DNA of 64,000 nt, taken from NCBI GenBank assembly GCA_963662155.1, contig OY759262.1, positions 59,939,510 through 60,003,509 of the forward strand. The letters run 5' to 3'. The translations under genes were made by a program, and so were the position numbers. A model generated the notes under the pieces. It did not search any database. It saw only the letters and a program-made list of their open reading frames with translations, and was not told the DNA's origin. Positions 23,881 to 35,173 of the stretch are shown one piece after another (position 1 is the first letter of the stretch; each line of letters starts with the position of its first letter). Source of the stretch: Lamellibrachia columna. Lineage: Eukaryota > Annelida > Polychaeta > Sabellida > Siboglinidae.

Positions 23881-24980
23881 TTCAATTCACCTTTCACTCA
23901 TCCAGGGGTAGAAATCAGCACACTTTCCTCTGACAGACACCCCAGTATCCGAAAGACCTTGGCTGATAGATCAGACATGAGTACAACCTGTGTCACAGTT
24001 TATGGCTGTTTGGTGTGTGGCAGGTGCAGAAAAGTGACATAAGTTTTTCTCACGAATGACAAACTTCTTCTCTTTCTCATAGGTGTCGGAGCTGCTTGAG
24101 TCATCCTTGGTTATGTCGCTGTTATCACATAGTGTGCATCATCTGCACCAATGTCTTTATTCTCACTGAATCTGATGGAAGCTTCACATAGGAGTAGTCA
24201 TGATCAACGTTCATTGGTGCAATAATGTCATCCATGACTACAGCAGCATTCGCGAAGTGTCGCACTTGAAATATCGTTACTGGATCGATTTGCATTTCAG
24301 CATCAGTTGTATGTGGTGCCACAGCAGTAGTAACAGTGATGGCACTAAAGGTGACATCCGTAATGTAAAGATTGACGGCATCACCCGTAGCGCTGGATGC
24401 TTCAAAACTAGTACCTGTATTTGTGCGAACCAATGGTGAATCCTTCATCTGAAAAGATTACACATACAGTGACTTGAAAAATTAAAAAAATTAATCTTTT
24501 GCATAATAAAAATTAATCATATGTGAGAAACTTTCTCTTGTATATATTATGTTTAGAATATAAGAGTGCCAGTGTCATATAGAATATATAAAGTAATCAA
24601 CCACAGGGAAAAGCATTTTCCCTATGAAGCCATGTTAATTCAACCAATGGGTCTTTCACTGATCTCTTAATGTTTTTAATGAATCTGTTTGGTCAGTTTG
24701 ATGAATGCCACAGGTAACATAACCAAACGCATGTAACCAAAATTGTAGCATCCTAGCTCCTTATTATCTAATCAACATTGCACTGTTTTCAATGGGCCAG
24801 GGAGGTCAAAATTCTATAAGGGGTCCAAATTCCATAACAAAATATGGACCCATAGGTATACTTTCTATGGGGTTCCTTATTTTATATCTGACACTCTATT
24901 TAGATAACATAATGCATGAATATTGTTATTGGACCAAATGCAGATCTATGCTTGTGACATCTTTACCTTATAAATGCTGC
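23881..24980. other. Unassigned region with a minus-strand ORF
   Basis: A 107-aa minus-strand frame (24125-24448) starts with ATG directly after TTTTCAG. It has no motif I recognise (MKDSPLVRTNTGTSFEASS and on). It could be an exon or chance. No other feature seen. Confidence 0.25.
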
Positions 24981-25074
24981 ACGCACGCACGCACACACAC
25001 ATACCTGCCTATACGTATATATATATATATATTATATATATGTATATATGTAAATATATATATAATAATAATTA
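24981..25074. repeat. CA/TA-rich microsatellite at the MULE left edge
   Basis: ACGCACGCACACACACATAC passes into (TA)n and ATATAATAATAATTA, ending exactly where the MULE terminal repeat begins. Confidence 0.85.
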
Positions 25075-25181
25075 GGACAAAAACCACCCCGGACAAAAAC
25101 CATCTGGACAAAAACCACCCGGACTAAAACCCCCCCAGACATAATCCCCCCCGGACTAAAACTACCCTGGACAAAAAAAAA
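25075..25181 (+). repeat. Left TIR of the MULE, seven short subrepeats
   Basis: Consecutive 15-17-bp units read GGACAAAAACCACCCC, GGACAAAAACCATCT, GGACAAAAACCACCC, GGACTAAAACCCCCCCA, GACATAATCCCCCCC, GGACTAAAACTACCCT and GGACAAAAA. The right TIR repeats the same series in the same order. Multiple spaced GGAC[A/T]AAAAC sites are plausible transposase-binding sites; that role is inferred. Confidence 0.9.
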
Positions 25182-25687
25182 CTTTTTTATCTTTGAAATA
25201 TTCTTTGAAAATTGTAACTATATCTTCTTATAATTTATGTATAGAAGTATAGAAAACAAGTGAAATATTAAATAATGAATGATGAGCCTTAACAATGAAA
25301 GTTCCTTTGTCAACAATGAAAACATTGCAATTACATGAAACTGACATACATGTATAATTGTAATCCTTTGCATGACAAAAGAATTTTATCCTTTGTCAGG
25401 GAGAAGCCAACCTTTAATTGTAATCCAGGCAATCAATGATAGAAGCCACTCTCTATTGATGAATGTAATCATGTACATGAATAAAGAAAATTTTTCATTT
25501 GTCAGGGTGAAGCCATCTCAAAATTATTGCATTTATATGAAAGAAAGGTCTTAATTGTAATCAGGATAATCCTTTAATCAGTCCTGAGTTCCTATAAATA
25601 TGGAAGTCATATCAGTCACATTATCACTTCTCAAAAGATATTATAAGCTACACAACTTTATTACTGAGATACTAAATATTGAATACT

Positions 25688-27148
25688 ATGGAGATCATCA
25701 AGAGCCACAAGGGTGGTTCAAAACTTCTATGTGGTGGTTATATGTATACCAAGAAAAAAGATAGCAAGACAACAATCCGCTGGGAATGCTCCCAAAGAGT
25801 TTCAAAAAACTGCAAGGGATCTCTCACTAGTGACTTACAGATCCAGACAACAATCCGAACTACTCCGCACAGCCATGACCCCAACCCATACACTACAGCT
25901 GCTACAAAGATCCGCTCAGTAATCAAAGAAGCAGCTGGCACTTCCAGGGGCACTCCTGCACAACTACTCGCTGACAACACAGCCGCTGAATCCCTAGAAG
26001 TCCGGGTGTCCATGGGTGCTCGCGAGTCCATCAAACGCTGTATACGCCGTGAAAAGGCCAAAGCTTTTCCAAAAAGCCCAGCTGGCCTGCCTGACCTCGT
26101 TATGCCCGACGAATGGTGCACCACTGGTACTGACAATGAACAATTTCTGATCCATGACAGCGGTCCAGATGCAGCTGATCGGATGCTGGTTTTCGCCTCT
26201 GATGCTGCATTGACACAGCTTGCGCGATCTGACACCTGGCATATGGATGGCACTTTTGATTCAGCACCTTCCATCTTTCAACAATTCTACGTGATTCGCG
26301 CCCCTCTCGGGGAAAGTGCTATCAGCTGTGTTTACGCATTCCTATTCAGCAAGACTCAAGCCACATACGAAGAGCTCATCACAGCTGTACTGGAAAGGTG
26401 TAGTGATCTGGGTTTTCAGCCTGATCCAACAATGATCATCACTGACTTTGAACAGGCTACTATCAACGCAGTCAGCAGTACCCTTGGATCCGATGTTCAG
26501 AGCAGAGGTTGCTTTTATCATCTCACCCAGAGTACGTGGAGCAAGGTGCAGCAGCTTGGACTTGTGACACTGTATCGCTCAGATGATGACGTGAAGCTGT
26601 TCTGCGGGATGCTCGACGGATTGGCATTCTTGCCTGTAGCTGATGTTCCAGAAGGACTGAAGTATCTCAAGGAACACACACCTGAAGGTCTAGAACCTCT
26701 CATCGATTACTTTGATGCCACCTACATCTCGGGATCGTATCGCCGAATCCAGCGCCCAACTGGTCCAGATGGTAGCATTCCTCCAATGAAGATGCGCAGG
26801 ATCGCACCAATGTTCCCACCTGAACTGTGGAACGTTCATGAGGTCACAATCAGCGGTGAATCTCGAACCAACAACATGTGCGAGGCATGGAACAACTCCT
26901 TCCGATCACTTGTTGGGTGTTCACATCCCAGCATATGGCGTACCATTGACAATCTTCGTAAGGATCAGAATGATGCTCGCGCCGCCATTCTTCTGGATTC
27001 CCGTGGACAGCCTCTCAAGAAGCGGGTACATCGATCCACAGTACAGCTCCAGCAGAGGCTTCACAACCTCTGTACAGATATTCGCGATGGCCGCAAATCT
27101 GTTGAGGTTACCCTGAGGGGAATAGGACACTGTATCCGCTGGAAGTAA
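25688..27148 (+). CDS. MULE transposase with N-terminal FLYWCH zinc finger
   Basis: A single 486-aa frame that would catalyse excision and insertion of the surrounding element in the nucleus. The first ATG in frame is at 25688. Residues about 5-65 form a FLYWCH-type finger: GGYMYTKKK, then WECSQRVSKNCKGSL supplying two cysteines, then HSHDPN supplying two histidines. The MULE catalytic domain follows: first Asp in WHMDGTFDSAP (near residue 190), second in ITDFEQATINA (near 255), the family CxxH in GCFYHLTQ (near 275), and the Glu in TNNMCEAWNNSF (near 400). There is no internal stop or frameshift. The C-terminus is TLRGIGHCIRWK. Base composition is more GC-rich than the flanks. Recent arrival or selection would both explain the intact frame. 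Confidence 0.92.
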   Translation: MEIIKSHKGGSKLLCGGYMYTKKKDSKTTIRWECSQRVSKNCKGSLTSDLQIQTTIRTTPHSHDPNPYTTAATKIRSVIKEAAGTSRGTPAQLLADNTAAESLEVRVSMGARESIKRCIRREKAKAFPKSPAGLPDLVMPDEWCTTGTDNEQFLIHDSGPDAADRMLVFASDAALTQLARSDTWHMDGTFDSAPSIFQQFYVIRAPLGESAISCVYAFLFSKTQATYEELITAVLERCSDLGFQPDPTMIITDFEQATINAVSSTLGSDVQSRGCFYHLTQSTWSKVQQLGLVTLYRSDDDVKLFCGMLDGLAFLPVADVPEGLKYLKEHTPEGLEPLIDYFDATYISGSYRRIQRPTGPDGSIPPMKMRRIAPMFPPELWNVHEVTISGESRTNNMCEAWNNSFRSLVGCSHPSIWRTIDNLRKDQNDARAAILLDSRGQPLKKRVHRSTVQLQQRLHNLCTDIRDGRKSVEVTLRGIGHCIRWK

Positions 27149-27187
27149 TTTTCATAGACACTGTATCCGCTGGAAGTAATTTTCATA
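27126..27187. repeat. 31-bp tandem duplication across the transposase stop codon
   Basis: GACACTGTATCCGCTGGAAG and the following 11 bp occur at 27126 and again at 27157. The first copy includes the last codons and the TAA; the second lies in the 3' untranslated part. Confidence 0.9.
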
Positions 27188-27385
27188 ATATATGTTGACT
27201 TTTGATATGTGTACATGTATGAATGTGTATAATTGGTTGTAAAATTATGCTATATAAAATCACCCTCACTGTATGAATGTGTATACTCATGATAATTGGT
27301 CGTATGATTCTATGTATATAATGATTATATGTTGATGTTGAATGAATGAATGAATGAATATGTAAATAAATACTCGCAAAAAACG

Positions 27386-27492
27386 TGGGTGGTTTTTGTC
27401 CAGGGTAGTTTTAGTCGGGGGATTATGTCCGGGGGGGTTTTAGTCCGGATGGTTTTTGTCCAGGTGGTTTTCGTCCGGGGTGGTTTTTGTCC
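27386..27492 (-). repeat. Right TIR of the MULE
   Basis: Reverse complement of the left TIR unit by unit, with few substitutions (for example GGACGAAAACC for GGACAAAAACC). Confidence 0.9.
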
Positions 27493-27550
27493 GTATACCA
27501 TAATTATTAGGTATTATACTGAAAGCATCTGCTAGATAGTATGGTGCATG

Positions 27551-27592
27551 GACAAAAGCCCCTCCCAACAAAAGCCCCACAGACATAAGCTT
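27551..27592. repeat. GGACAAAAGCCCC-type terminal-repeat-like cluster
   Basis: Three short units (GGACAAAAGCCCCTCCCAA, ACAAAAGCCCCACA, GACATAAGC) resemble the MULE TIR subrepeats but with GCCCC in place of ACCACC. Similar units lie at 35862-35930 and, in opposite sense, at 29290-29409. They may be ends of a related MULE family; no partner end can be paired with confidence. Confidence 0.5.
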
Positions 27593-28483
27593 GTTTCAAT
27601 TCAATTATACTGTTCATGACTGTTGCTGTAGTACACAGAGACAAGATATTGTCATGAATATACTTCAGGCATGTGGTCAATTCCATTCCGGAATTGGAAC
27701 TGACCCTCAATTCCAGTTCCGGAATTGGAATTGATTTCAAAAATGTTTTTTTAATTGGAATGTTTTTTTTGGGGGAGAATTGGAATTGATTTTGTTGGAA
27801 TTATTGACTTGATACTGTTAATATTATATTTACTTATATTACTTTTAAAATCATATTTGTCTGCTATTAGCATGTCACCCTGAATCTGGTAACAGCCAGG
27901 AAGTTGTCAACATTACAGCATAGACACTGTCTACTCTGGTATTGAAACATTGCGACCAAGAACAATATAATCAAGCATTTGCATCAAAAAGAAATACTAA
28001 GTTACTGTAATAGACAGTAAAACCAAAATCAGACCATTCAGGCCTCATTTTCTTTCTCAGTGTACAAGGTTTATTTACAGAGATTGCCAATTAAGGGCAC
28101 CTGCCTGCTCATTCCCTTTGTGTGAGAGAGGAAGCCTGCCCCACTTGAATGCAGCCCCTTTTTTATCCAAGCCTAATGTTCAGCCCACAAGTTTCCCATA
28201 CTACACATGTCACTGGTCACCTGTACAATGCTGTTACATGTGGCTGTAGGGTTTGCCCTTTGTAGTAATTAAAAAATGTCCCCATGGAGAATACATGTTG
28301 GAGATTAGGATGTTGAAGACTCAAACTTTCCAGTAAATTTGATGAAATATCAATGATACCACAACTGATAGCGATATATAAATCTGCCATCTGCCCCTTT
28401 TTTCTATGATAGTTGACAAGTGAAAATCAGTTTGCAGTTTTATCATTATTACTACAATAACAACATTCAATGACAAGTCGAAG

Positions 28484-28960
28484 TCACTTTAGCCTAATGC
28501 AATGGCCTATCCCCTGGAGTGTGTATGAAATGATCTTGTCACCAGTTGTCTTCCAGGTATCATTGATAGTCAGATCAGTGGTGGAAGATGGGTTCTTGGG
28601 GTGATGCTTCCACAAACAGTGGTGGACAGTAACGAGTCAGAGATCAGCTGGTTTGGAGTGCCCCTGGTATTAGCTGCCTTAGTTTTCAGGTCCTCACGGA
28701 CCTTGGCAGCTTCTATCTGTGCCGTGTCACATTCATGGTTGCAGGCAGTCTTGTTGATCACATTCTGGATCTGGAGATCAGATCAGTGACCACAGCACCC
28801 TTGCATGATTAGGATCGACGCTGGCTTCACTCCCATTGAAGAGTAATCTTGTTGGTCCCCCTTCTTGGTGTAGGAATGACACTCAAAACATAGCTTCTGA
28901 CCTCCTCAGATGCTAGTAGTAATTTCCATGATGAAGTTATAAGTGTTTTCTGACAACTCT
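28484..28960 (-). pseudogene. Remnant of a second MULE transposase (internally deleted)
   Basis: The minus strand shows the same landmarks as the intact transposase at 25.7-27.1 kb, across several frames. YTKKG and TLQWE are followed by a stop where the FLYWCH cysteine should be, then SCKGAVVTDL, NVINKTACNHECD (the His/Cys end of the finger) and ANTRGTPNQLI, matching TSRGTPAQLL. It then jumps to TLQGIGHCIRLK and a stop (28484-28530), matching the C-terminus TLRGIGHCIRWK. The whole DDE core is absent, so this is an internally deleted, decayed relative of opposite orientation. Its terminal repeats are uncertain; one candidate lies at 29290-29409. Confidence 0.8.
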
Positions 28961-29289
28961 GGCTTGTGCATCCAGTTTTATACAAAAATGGAGTCACTCC
29001 AACTCTCCATGGTAAATGCAATTCAAAAGAAACCTTGTTGAGATGGCTTCTTTCAAATCTCCTCAATTGTCCTAACATGTCCTGGTCCTAATGTCACTGA
29101 CTTCTTCCACAATTGCAATAAAGATAATCCTTTGATTACAGGATCATCTCCAATTACATAAAGTAATTTACTTGGCTGATCTGGCACAAAGAACATTAAT
29201 TGCAATTAGGGTAATATATATCTTGAATTCATGTTCAGAAATTTAAAAAATAAGTTATAAAACATTTCTTTAAAAAAAATTACAAATAA

Positions 29290-29409
29290 TCCAGAAGTTA
29301 CGGACAGGGGGCAAATGTCCAGATTTTGAATAAGGCAAGGGGCTAATGTCTGGGGGGCAAGTGACAAAGGGGCAAATGTCCGGGAGGGGGGCAAATGACC
29401 TGGACCCAA
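29290..29409. repeat. GGGGCAAATGTCC-type subrepeat cluster
   Basis: Read on the minus strand: GGACATTTGCCCC, CACTTGCCCCCC, AGACATTAGCCCC and again GGACATTTGCCCC. The layout resembles the subrepeat TIR of the intact MULE, so this could be one end of the decayed MULE. The opposite end was not found within the hAT boundaries. Confidence 0.5.
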
Positions 29410-29569
29410 TATAAACAGGGGAAACTGTTCAAAACTCAGATTAATGACCCAACTGTCCAGGGCTGTCCAAAATGTTTGGTTTTGTTACCAAAAATCCAGG
29501 AGAGGTGTCGAAGCAGAAAGTACATATGAAATGGCTGGATGCCATTTTAAAGTTTTTATGGCAAACCTG

Positions 29570-30373
<804 letters not shown>

Positions 30374-30577
30374 ATTTAATGAACAATAATTTTTTAATCA
30401 TATCTAATTAAATATGATTGTGCACACGTGACAAATAAAACTGTGTTAAAACGAATTGGATTTGAATTTTTCTTTAGCCTAGGATTTTAACAGTTGGAAT
30501 TGATTTTTGGCAAGGCGGAATTAGAAGTGATTTTTTGGATTTGACAAAACAGAATTGACTCCATGCCTGATATACTT

Positions 30578-31590
30578 CCTTCATATGTATAGCTTGTACT
30601 AATACTATTGTGGGTTGCCGACAGTTGCCCCCTCCCTCACGATATTCATTACAGTGTTATCAGTCGTGTTAGAATAAAATGTAATTAATACATCTCTTTA
30701 TGAACTTCCGGTTATTACATGTGGGGTTTAATCTGATCAATAAAGCAAATTCATTTGATATATTTTTGCCTTATTGCCAAGTCACAAGAATTCAGAAAAA
30801 AATTGTAAAGTGTCATTATAGAAAGCAGACATGTAATCTGACAGTGTTCAACTGGGTAGATGACGATGCCTTAGTTTCCTTTCCAGCTAGACATTGCATG
30901 GGTGAAATGCATTTTACTTAAATATTTAAATACTTTTAAAAAGTTTTTGTAACTGCATTTGCACTTAATCACAATCAAAGTATTTGTATATTTAAATATT
31001 TCCATAAAGAATTTGAAATGTAAACAGCAACAGTAGGCTTCTGTTGCACTATAGTCTATACTGTCTTTTCGTCGTGTTTCTCCCATGCATCTAACACCCC
31101 CCCAGGCTTAGCCTTACGCTTGCCGCTTGCTCTCTAGGCATTTAGAACACAGGAGTATGAGACTTAATTATTATGACTGTCAATAAATAATATCAAATTA
31201 TTTCCTTGAATAATTTTTCCTAGTACATACGCCATGGCCCATGTTACAAGGCTGCAGTATATCCTGTAGCACTTACTGAGTTATTGTTATTGTTTTGAGT
31301 ATGGCCACGTATTGACGGTACACCTGATCACGTCGAAAATAAATCGGCGGATTGGAAAACACTCGTAATTATATCAAACTATTAACACTTACTCGCACTT
31401 TATTGTATTCATACATTTCGATTTACTGTGGGTCATATAATGCTGACGTTGAAGCACAGCTGTGCTTATTGGGGTGGAACTATATTGTAATCGTAGTGAT
31501 AAGTCACAATGGTAACGGTAATCCAATTTACTAACCTGGTTTCAGCTCGTCGCTTCCTACGCATCGCTCTGCCCCCTGATATATCTCACG
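30578..31590. other. Unassigned region
   Basis: No gene, transposon or array recognised. Confidence 0.4.
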
Positions 31591-32168
31591 TATCCTTGTC
31601 GCAGAATAGTCTGTAGATGCATGGTCATATGCGGAAAAAAGATCTAAGAAGTCTTTGACCAAAAATGACATCTTGATGCTCACTGTCTGTCCATGCTCAT
31701 CACATACGTCTTTTGTCTTGTAATCTGCATCGGAAAAGTGGTCACTCGCAGAGCCTGTGGCTGGCGGACACAGCAATTTCCGCATTTGCAACCACCTTTT
31801 CCGCTGCAAATTCTTCCTCGAAAGTCGATCAAAAGTTTTTTCCTTGCATTTGTAGTACTAGTTGATATATCCAGGAGCCATCCAGTGCACACCAGTTTTC
31901 TTTTTATTCGATTTTCCATGCGTTTCGGCCGTTTTTCCTAGAGGTTTTTACTGTGTGAACACGGTGCCAGGAGCTCGTACTCAAACCACTCTACCGCTGA
32001 GCCCCCCGCAGAGCAATATGGCGCCGCCAAGCGAAGATAATGGCAAAGTTTAAAAGGATATTACAAAATTACCGTGGCGTTGCGCCCATCATATAAGGGT
32101 GATATATACTGTAAATGGTATGTTATTATGTTTGGGCTATGGTTGTTCGAGTGCTTCACCCCCCCTTT
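31591..32168. repeat. Dispersed repeat R1, copy 2
   Basis: Matches 16655-17226 almost base for base, with a short insertion (ACACGGTGCCAGGA region near 31960) absent from copy 1. The minus-strand A-box-like sequence GGGGGGCTCAGCGGTAGAG is better preserved here. The 3' edge again falls right after CACCCCCCCTTTAA. Confidence 0.85.
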
Positions 32169-32302
32169 AAGCTGTGTTCTGATTTCACCATTGTAGATGA
32201 GGCCGGGAGCAGTGGCATGCATTAGCATTGTTGTGACACATTTCACTGTCAATGATGATCTTTTAGTCATAGCCGGGTAAGTCTTTATAAAAACAGATAA
32301 AG

Positions 32303-32640
32303 GTGTGGTCTTATATAGCGCTGTATCCAGTCATTGGGACTGTTCAATGCGCTTTACACTTCACCCCCTGGCCGGCCTGTTCATTCCAACACCATTTCAA
32401 CTTCTCTGAGAAGCATTCAGCCACACTGCAATTACTGCATGAAGATTATTCATTCCGATATCCATCTCTGTCTATAGCCAGGTACTCATTTATACAGCTG
32501 AGTGAACTGTGGCAATGTGGGATGAACAAAATTGCCAAAGTTTCAAAACAGCAGCAAGAGGATTCAAACCTTGGTTCTCTCGGTTGTGGGTGCAGCCATC
32601 TAACCACTATGCTACCGCACCCCACAAACATCAGAAGTGG
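32303..32640 (-). mobile_element. tRNA-derived SINE, near complete
   Basis: Read on the minus strand from 32640: a tRNA-like head with an A box (GTAGCATAGTGGTTAGATGG) and, about 40 bp on, a B box (GGTTTGAATCC), the internal RNA polymerase III promoter. A unique body follows, then the tail GTAAAGCGCATTG...CAGCGCTATATAAG, a form common to L2/CR1-mobilised SINEs. A second, shorter copy lies at 59848-60070 on the same strand. No target duplication was identified. Confidence 0.85.
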
Positions 32641-32735
32641 TATGCAGATGGGGTGGGGTGCAGGGTGGGGTGGTGTGTGGGGTGCAGGTGTGGTGGGGTG
32701 TGGGGTGGGATGTGATGCGGGACGGGATGCTAAGT
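32641..32735. repeat. G-rich minisatellite (GGGGTGTGG / GGGATG type)
   Basis: Irregular GGGTGGGGTG and GGGGTGCAGG units next to the SINE head; may form G-quadruplex on the plus strand. Confidence 0.75.
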
Positions 32736-32982
32736 TCCATACACAATAGATAGAACGTTATCTCAGTCACATGTATACAGAATATTGCATAACGAAAAGA
32801 CAAATTAATTACAGTGTAACTGAGGAGCGGATGGCTTTTGGTGAGAACCACCGATAGTAAAAAGGTTATAATTGTACGTTGCAATGATAATATTCAGATA
32901 AATAAAAATAAGATATAAAACAAAAAATTGAATATTTGGAGGCATTTAAAGATTTACCTCATGTGTTTTGTTTTAATTGCAG

Positions 32983-33046
32983 GTCATCAGCTTTGACAAT
33001 CTGGAGGATGAAGAAATTGAGGGCAGGACTAAACAGTAATCCACAG
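32983..33046 (+). pseudogene. CHD block 1 (acidic segment after ATPase)
   Basis: Acceptor TTTTAATTGCAG precedes it and donor CAG|GTACGT follows. It reads VISFDNLEDEEIE, matching the conserved 'FKVANF..M.E' acidic segment, then RTKQ and an in-frame TAA seven bases before the donor (33037-33039). The splice phase (one base left over) fits block 2 exactly. Confidence 0.75.
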
Positions 33047-33825
33047 GTACGTCGTGGAACTTTCTATGGCAGCGTTAAGTTGTGAACTTCTTTAGTCTTC
33101 TGGTGCAGACCTCTCTCAACAAACCAAGTTGTGATTCCGTTGTATGAAATCGACTTCAGTGTTTCAATAGCACAATACAGTTGCACCAAGAAAACAGCTA
33201 GACGTATTTCTTCAGATTGTCAGGAGTCAAATGGACTATTTGGTGAGGATGAATACCAGTCATGGTTCACTGTTCATAAAGCCAGACAATGACTTCATGG
33301 TGGTTGCCTTCCTTGGACTGAACCACGGTTGAAAACCACACTTACAAAAAGCAAAGTTCTACGTGGCGATATTAGGCCCATGGTGTAACTTTATTTGCAC
33401 TCAGTTTGGTTCCTAAGTCTTCCTCTTTAAAATATAATGTATATTTCATTGTGCATGAAACTGTTTTTTATCCTATTGATTAGGTTATTTGATTGATTTT
33501 ATGATTGTCATGTCTATTTTTACTTCTCCGGAAGTGATTTTAATATTGAATGAAATCAGCAAGGAGTAATTAGTAACTGATGTCATGATCTATGCTAACA
33601 ATTTGTTATTGGCAAATATTGGTCAGAATTTGTTCACGTGGTATATCAGAAGTAGAAGATTTGCCTGACTCTTAAATTATCAAATGAAGTATTGACAACA
33701 ATAGTCATAAACTTCAGATAGTGAAATTATGAACTGTGCCAACTGTTTGGTTAAAAGTGAAATCCTGAAGTTGTGCATTATCTTGTTATGCATTGAATGA
33801 TCTTACTGACACAATCTATCACCAG

Positions 33826-33938
33826 GGAAAGACTGGGATGACGTTATCCCAGAGGACGATAGAAAGAAAGTAGAAGAGGTAGAAATGATCCAACAAATGA
33901 TTAAGTTGAACCTTCTGCCTCGACACCGCAAGAAAGTG
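33826..33938 (+). pseudogene. CHD block 2 (DWDDVIPED segment)
   Basis: After acceptor ATCACCAG it reads KDWDDVIPEDDRKKVEEVE and ends LLPRHRKKV, closely matching the CHD2 'KDWDEIIPEEQRKKVEEEE...MLPR' segment. It has no GT donor where expected; the frame runs straight into a 42-bp tandem array. Confidence 0.85.
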
Positions 33939-34213
33939 TATCTTGGCAATAATGATGTTTGGGGACAAGAAAGTGACAGGTATCTTGGCAATAATGATGT
34001 TTGGGGACAAGAAAGTGACAGGTATCTTGGCAATAATGATGTTTGGGGACAAGAAAGTGACAGGCATCTTGGCAATAATGATGTTTGGGGACAAGAAAGT
34101 GACAGGTATCTTGGCAGTAATGATGTTTGGGGACAAGAAAGTGACAGGTATCTTGGCAATAATGATGTTTGGGGATAAGAAAGTGACATGTGTCTTGGCA
34201 ATAATGATGTTTG
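33939..34213. repeat. 42-bp x7 array in frame with CHD block 2
   Basis: Units start at 33939, 33981, 34023, 34065, 34107, 34149 and 34191 (last partial). Each encodes YLGNNDVWGQESDR in the CHD reading frame. A C-to-T change makes CAA into TAA in the sixth unit (near 34175). Confidence 0.95.
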
Positions 34214-34477
34214 AAGCATGTAAACAATCTTAATACAATACACATTAAAAGTAGTCTTTTTTAAGTTCTGTTCAAAATGCACCAGATTGCAAAGGATTAC
34301 AGTTGATGAATTTTTACTTAGCTACGCCCCTGACTAGTCCTGTGGTGGTAGTTTCCATATGCAGCCCGTGATAACACGAAGTACTGTGTGCCTCGAACTG
34401 CCTGTTTTAAGAACTCATGCCCCAGTTTAAGATATTCTACATTTGATTTGTTTTACTGCAATTTTCTATATTACCAG

Positions 34478-34718
34478 GAAGGAATATGAACAGAAACTGC
34501 TCGACAACCTAAACTTCAAAAGACACATCACGGCCCAACGTTCCAACTTGCTAGCATTGATGTCAATGTGAAGTTGGTGCTACAGGCGGTGAAAGACCTT
34601 GAGCTGCTCACTACTATTATTCCAAAGGACAATGAGGCTCAAAGTTGGTGCTACAGGCGGTGAAAGATCTTGAGCTGCTCACTACCATTATTCCAAAGGA
34701 CAAGGAGGCCCAGAAGAA
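34478..34718 (+). pseudogene. CHD block 3 with frameshift and 71-bp duplication
   Basis: After TATTACCAG it reads KEYEQKLLDN in one frame. A shifted frame then gives HHGPTFQLASIDVNVKLVL and LELLTTIIPKDNEAQ, matching CHD2 'RRGPTIKISGVQVNVK...EMLHKSIPVDPEEK'. The piece starting AAGTTGGTGCTACAGGCGGT recurs 71 bp later (34571 and 34642) with five substitutions. Because 71 is not a multiple of three, only one copy can be in frame. It ends at a donor-like GAA|GTGAGC. Confidence 0.8.
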
Positions 34719-35173
34719 GTGAGCATGTTCAGTATTACTGCCCAGGACTAACTTATCTTAGGTTTTCTTTTGTGTGTAGGCTTGATACTGCAAAAGCTGC
34801 CCAATGTAGGGGAGACCGGGGCTGATTGTAACAATTATGTCACTTGTAGGAAATGGTAAGTAAATGGAAAACGTAATTATGCTAAATTTAAAAGACATAT
34901 CTTCATCATTAACCTGTGTCTCATTTACTAGTCAACTGGGAATTCATTAAATGTGGGCTCATCCAAACTGTCACAACTTGCCCCACATCGGGGTAAGTTG
35001 TGACCCACTTGGGGCTAAGTAGCATCAATTGTATGAAAAATGGAGCAAATTAATAAAGTATTGGTGATATATGAGGATTATATGCAATTAGACTGCACAT
35101 ATGAGACAAGTTAGCCTATTTATGTCTATGGACCATACATAGTTTGTGAGGACACAGTGATCATCAACCAGCA

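Larger units (their letters stand above)
25075..27492 (+). mobile_element. MULE DNA transposon, apparently full length
   Basis: A 2.4-kb element bounded by terminal inverted repeats of about 105 bp (25075-25181 and 27386-27492) that both start GGACAAAAACCACCCC inward. Between them is one uninterrupted MULE-type transposase ORF, giving the architecture of an autonomous element. No 9-bp target duplication could be found: the 9 bp left and right of the TIRs differ, though TAATAATTA on the left has an inverted match at 27501-27509 on the right. The right boundary may therefore be a few bases further out. Confidence 0.9.

Noticed and set aside
31964..32012. tRNA gene on the minus strand
   Set aside because: An A-box-like GGCTCAGCGGTAGAG exists but there is no B box or cloverleaf 3' half, and it lies within a dispersed repeat.
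33803..34282. Minus-strand 159-aa frame (LPRYLSLSCPQTS repeats)
   Set aside because: Shadow of the 42-bp array; the plus frame is the one contiguous with CHD homology.
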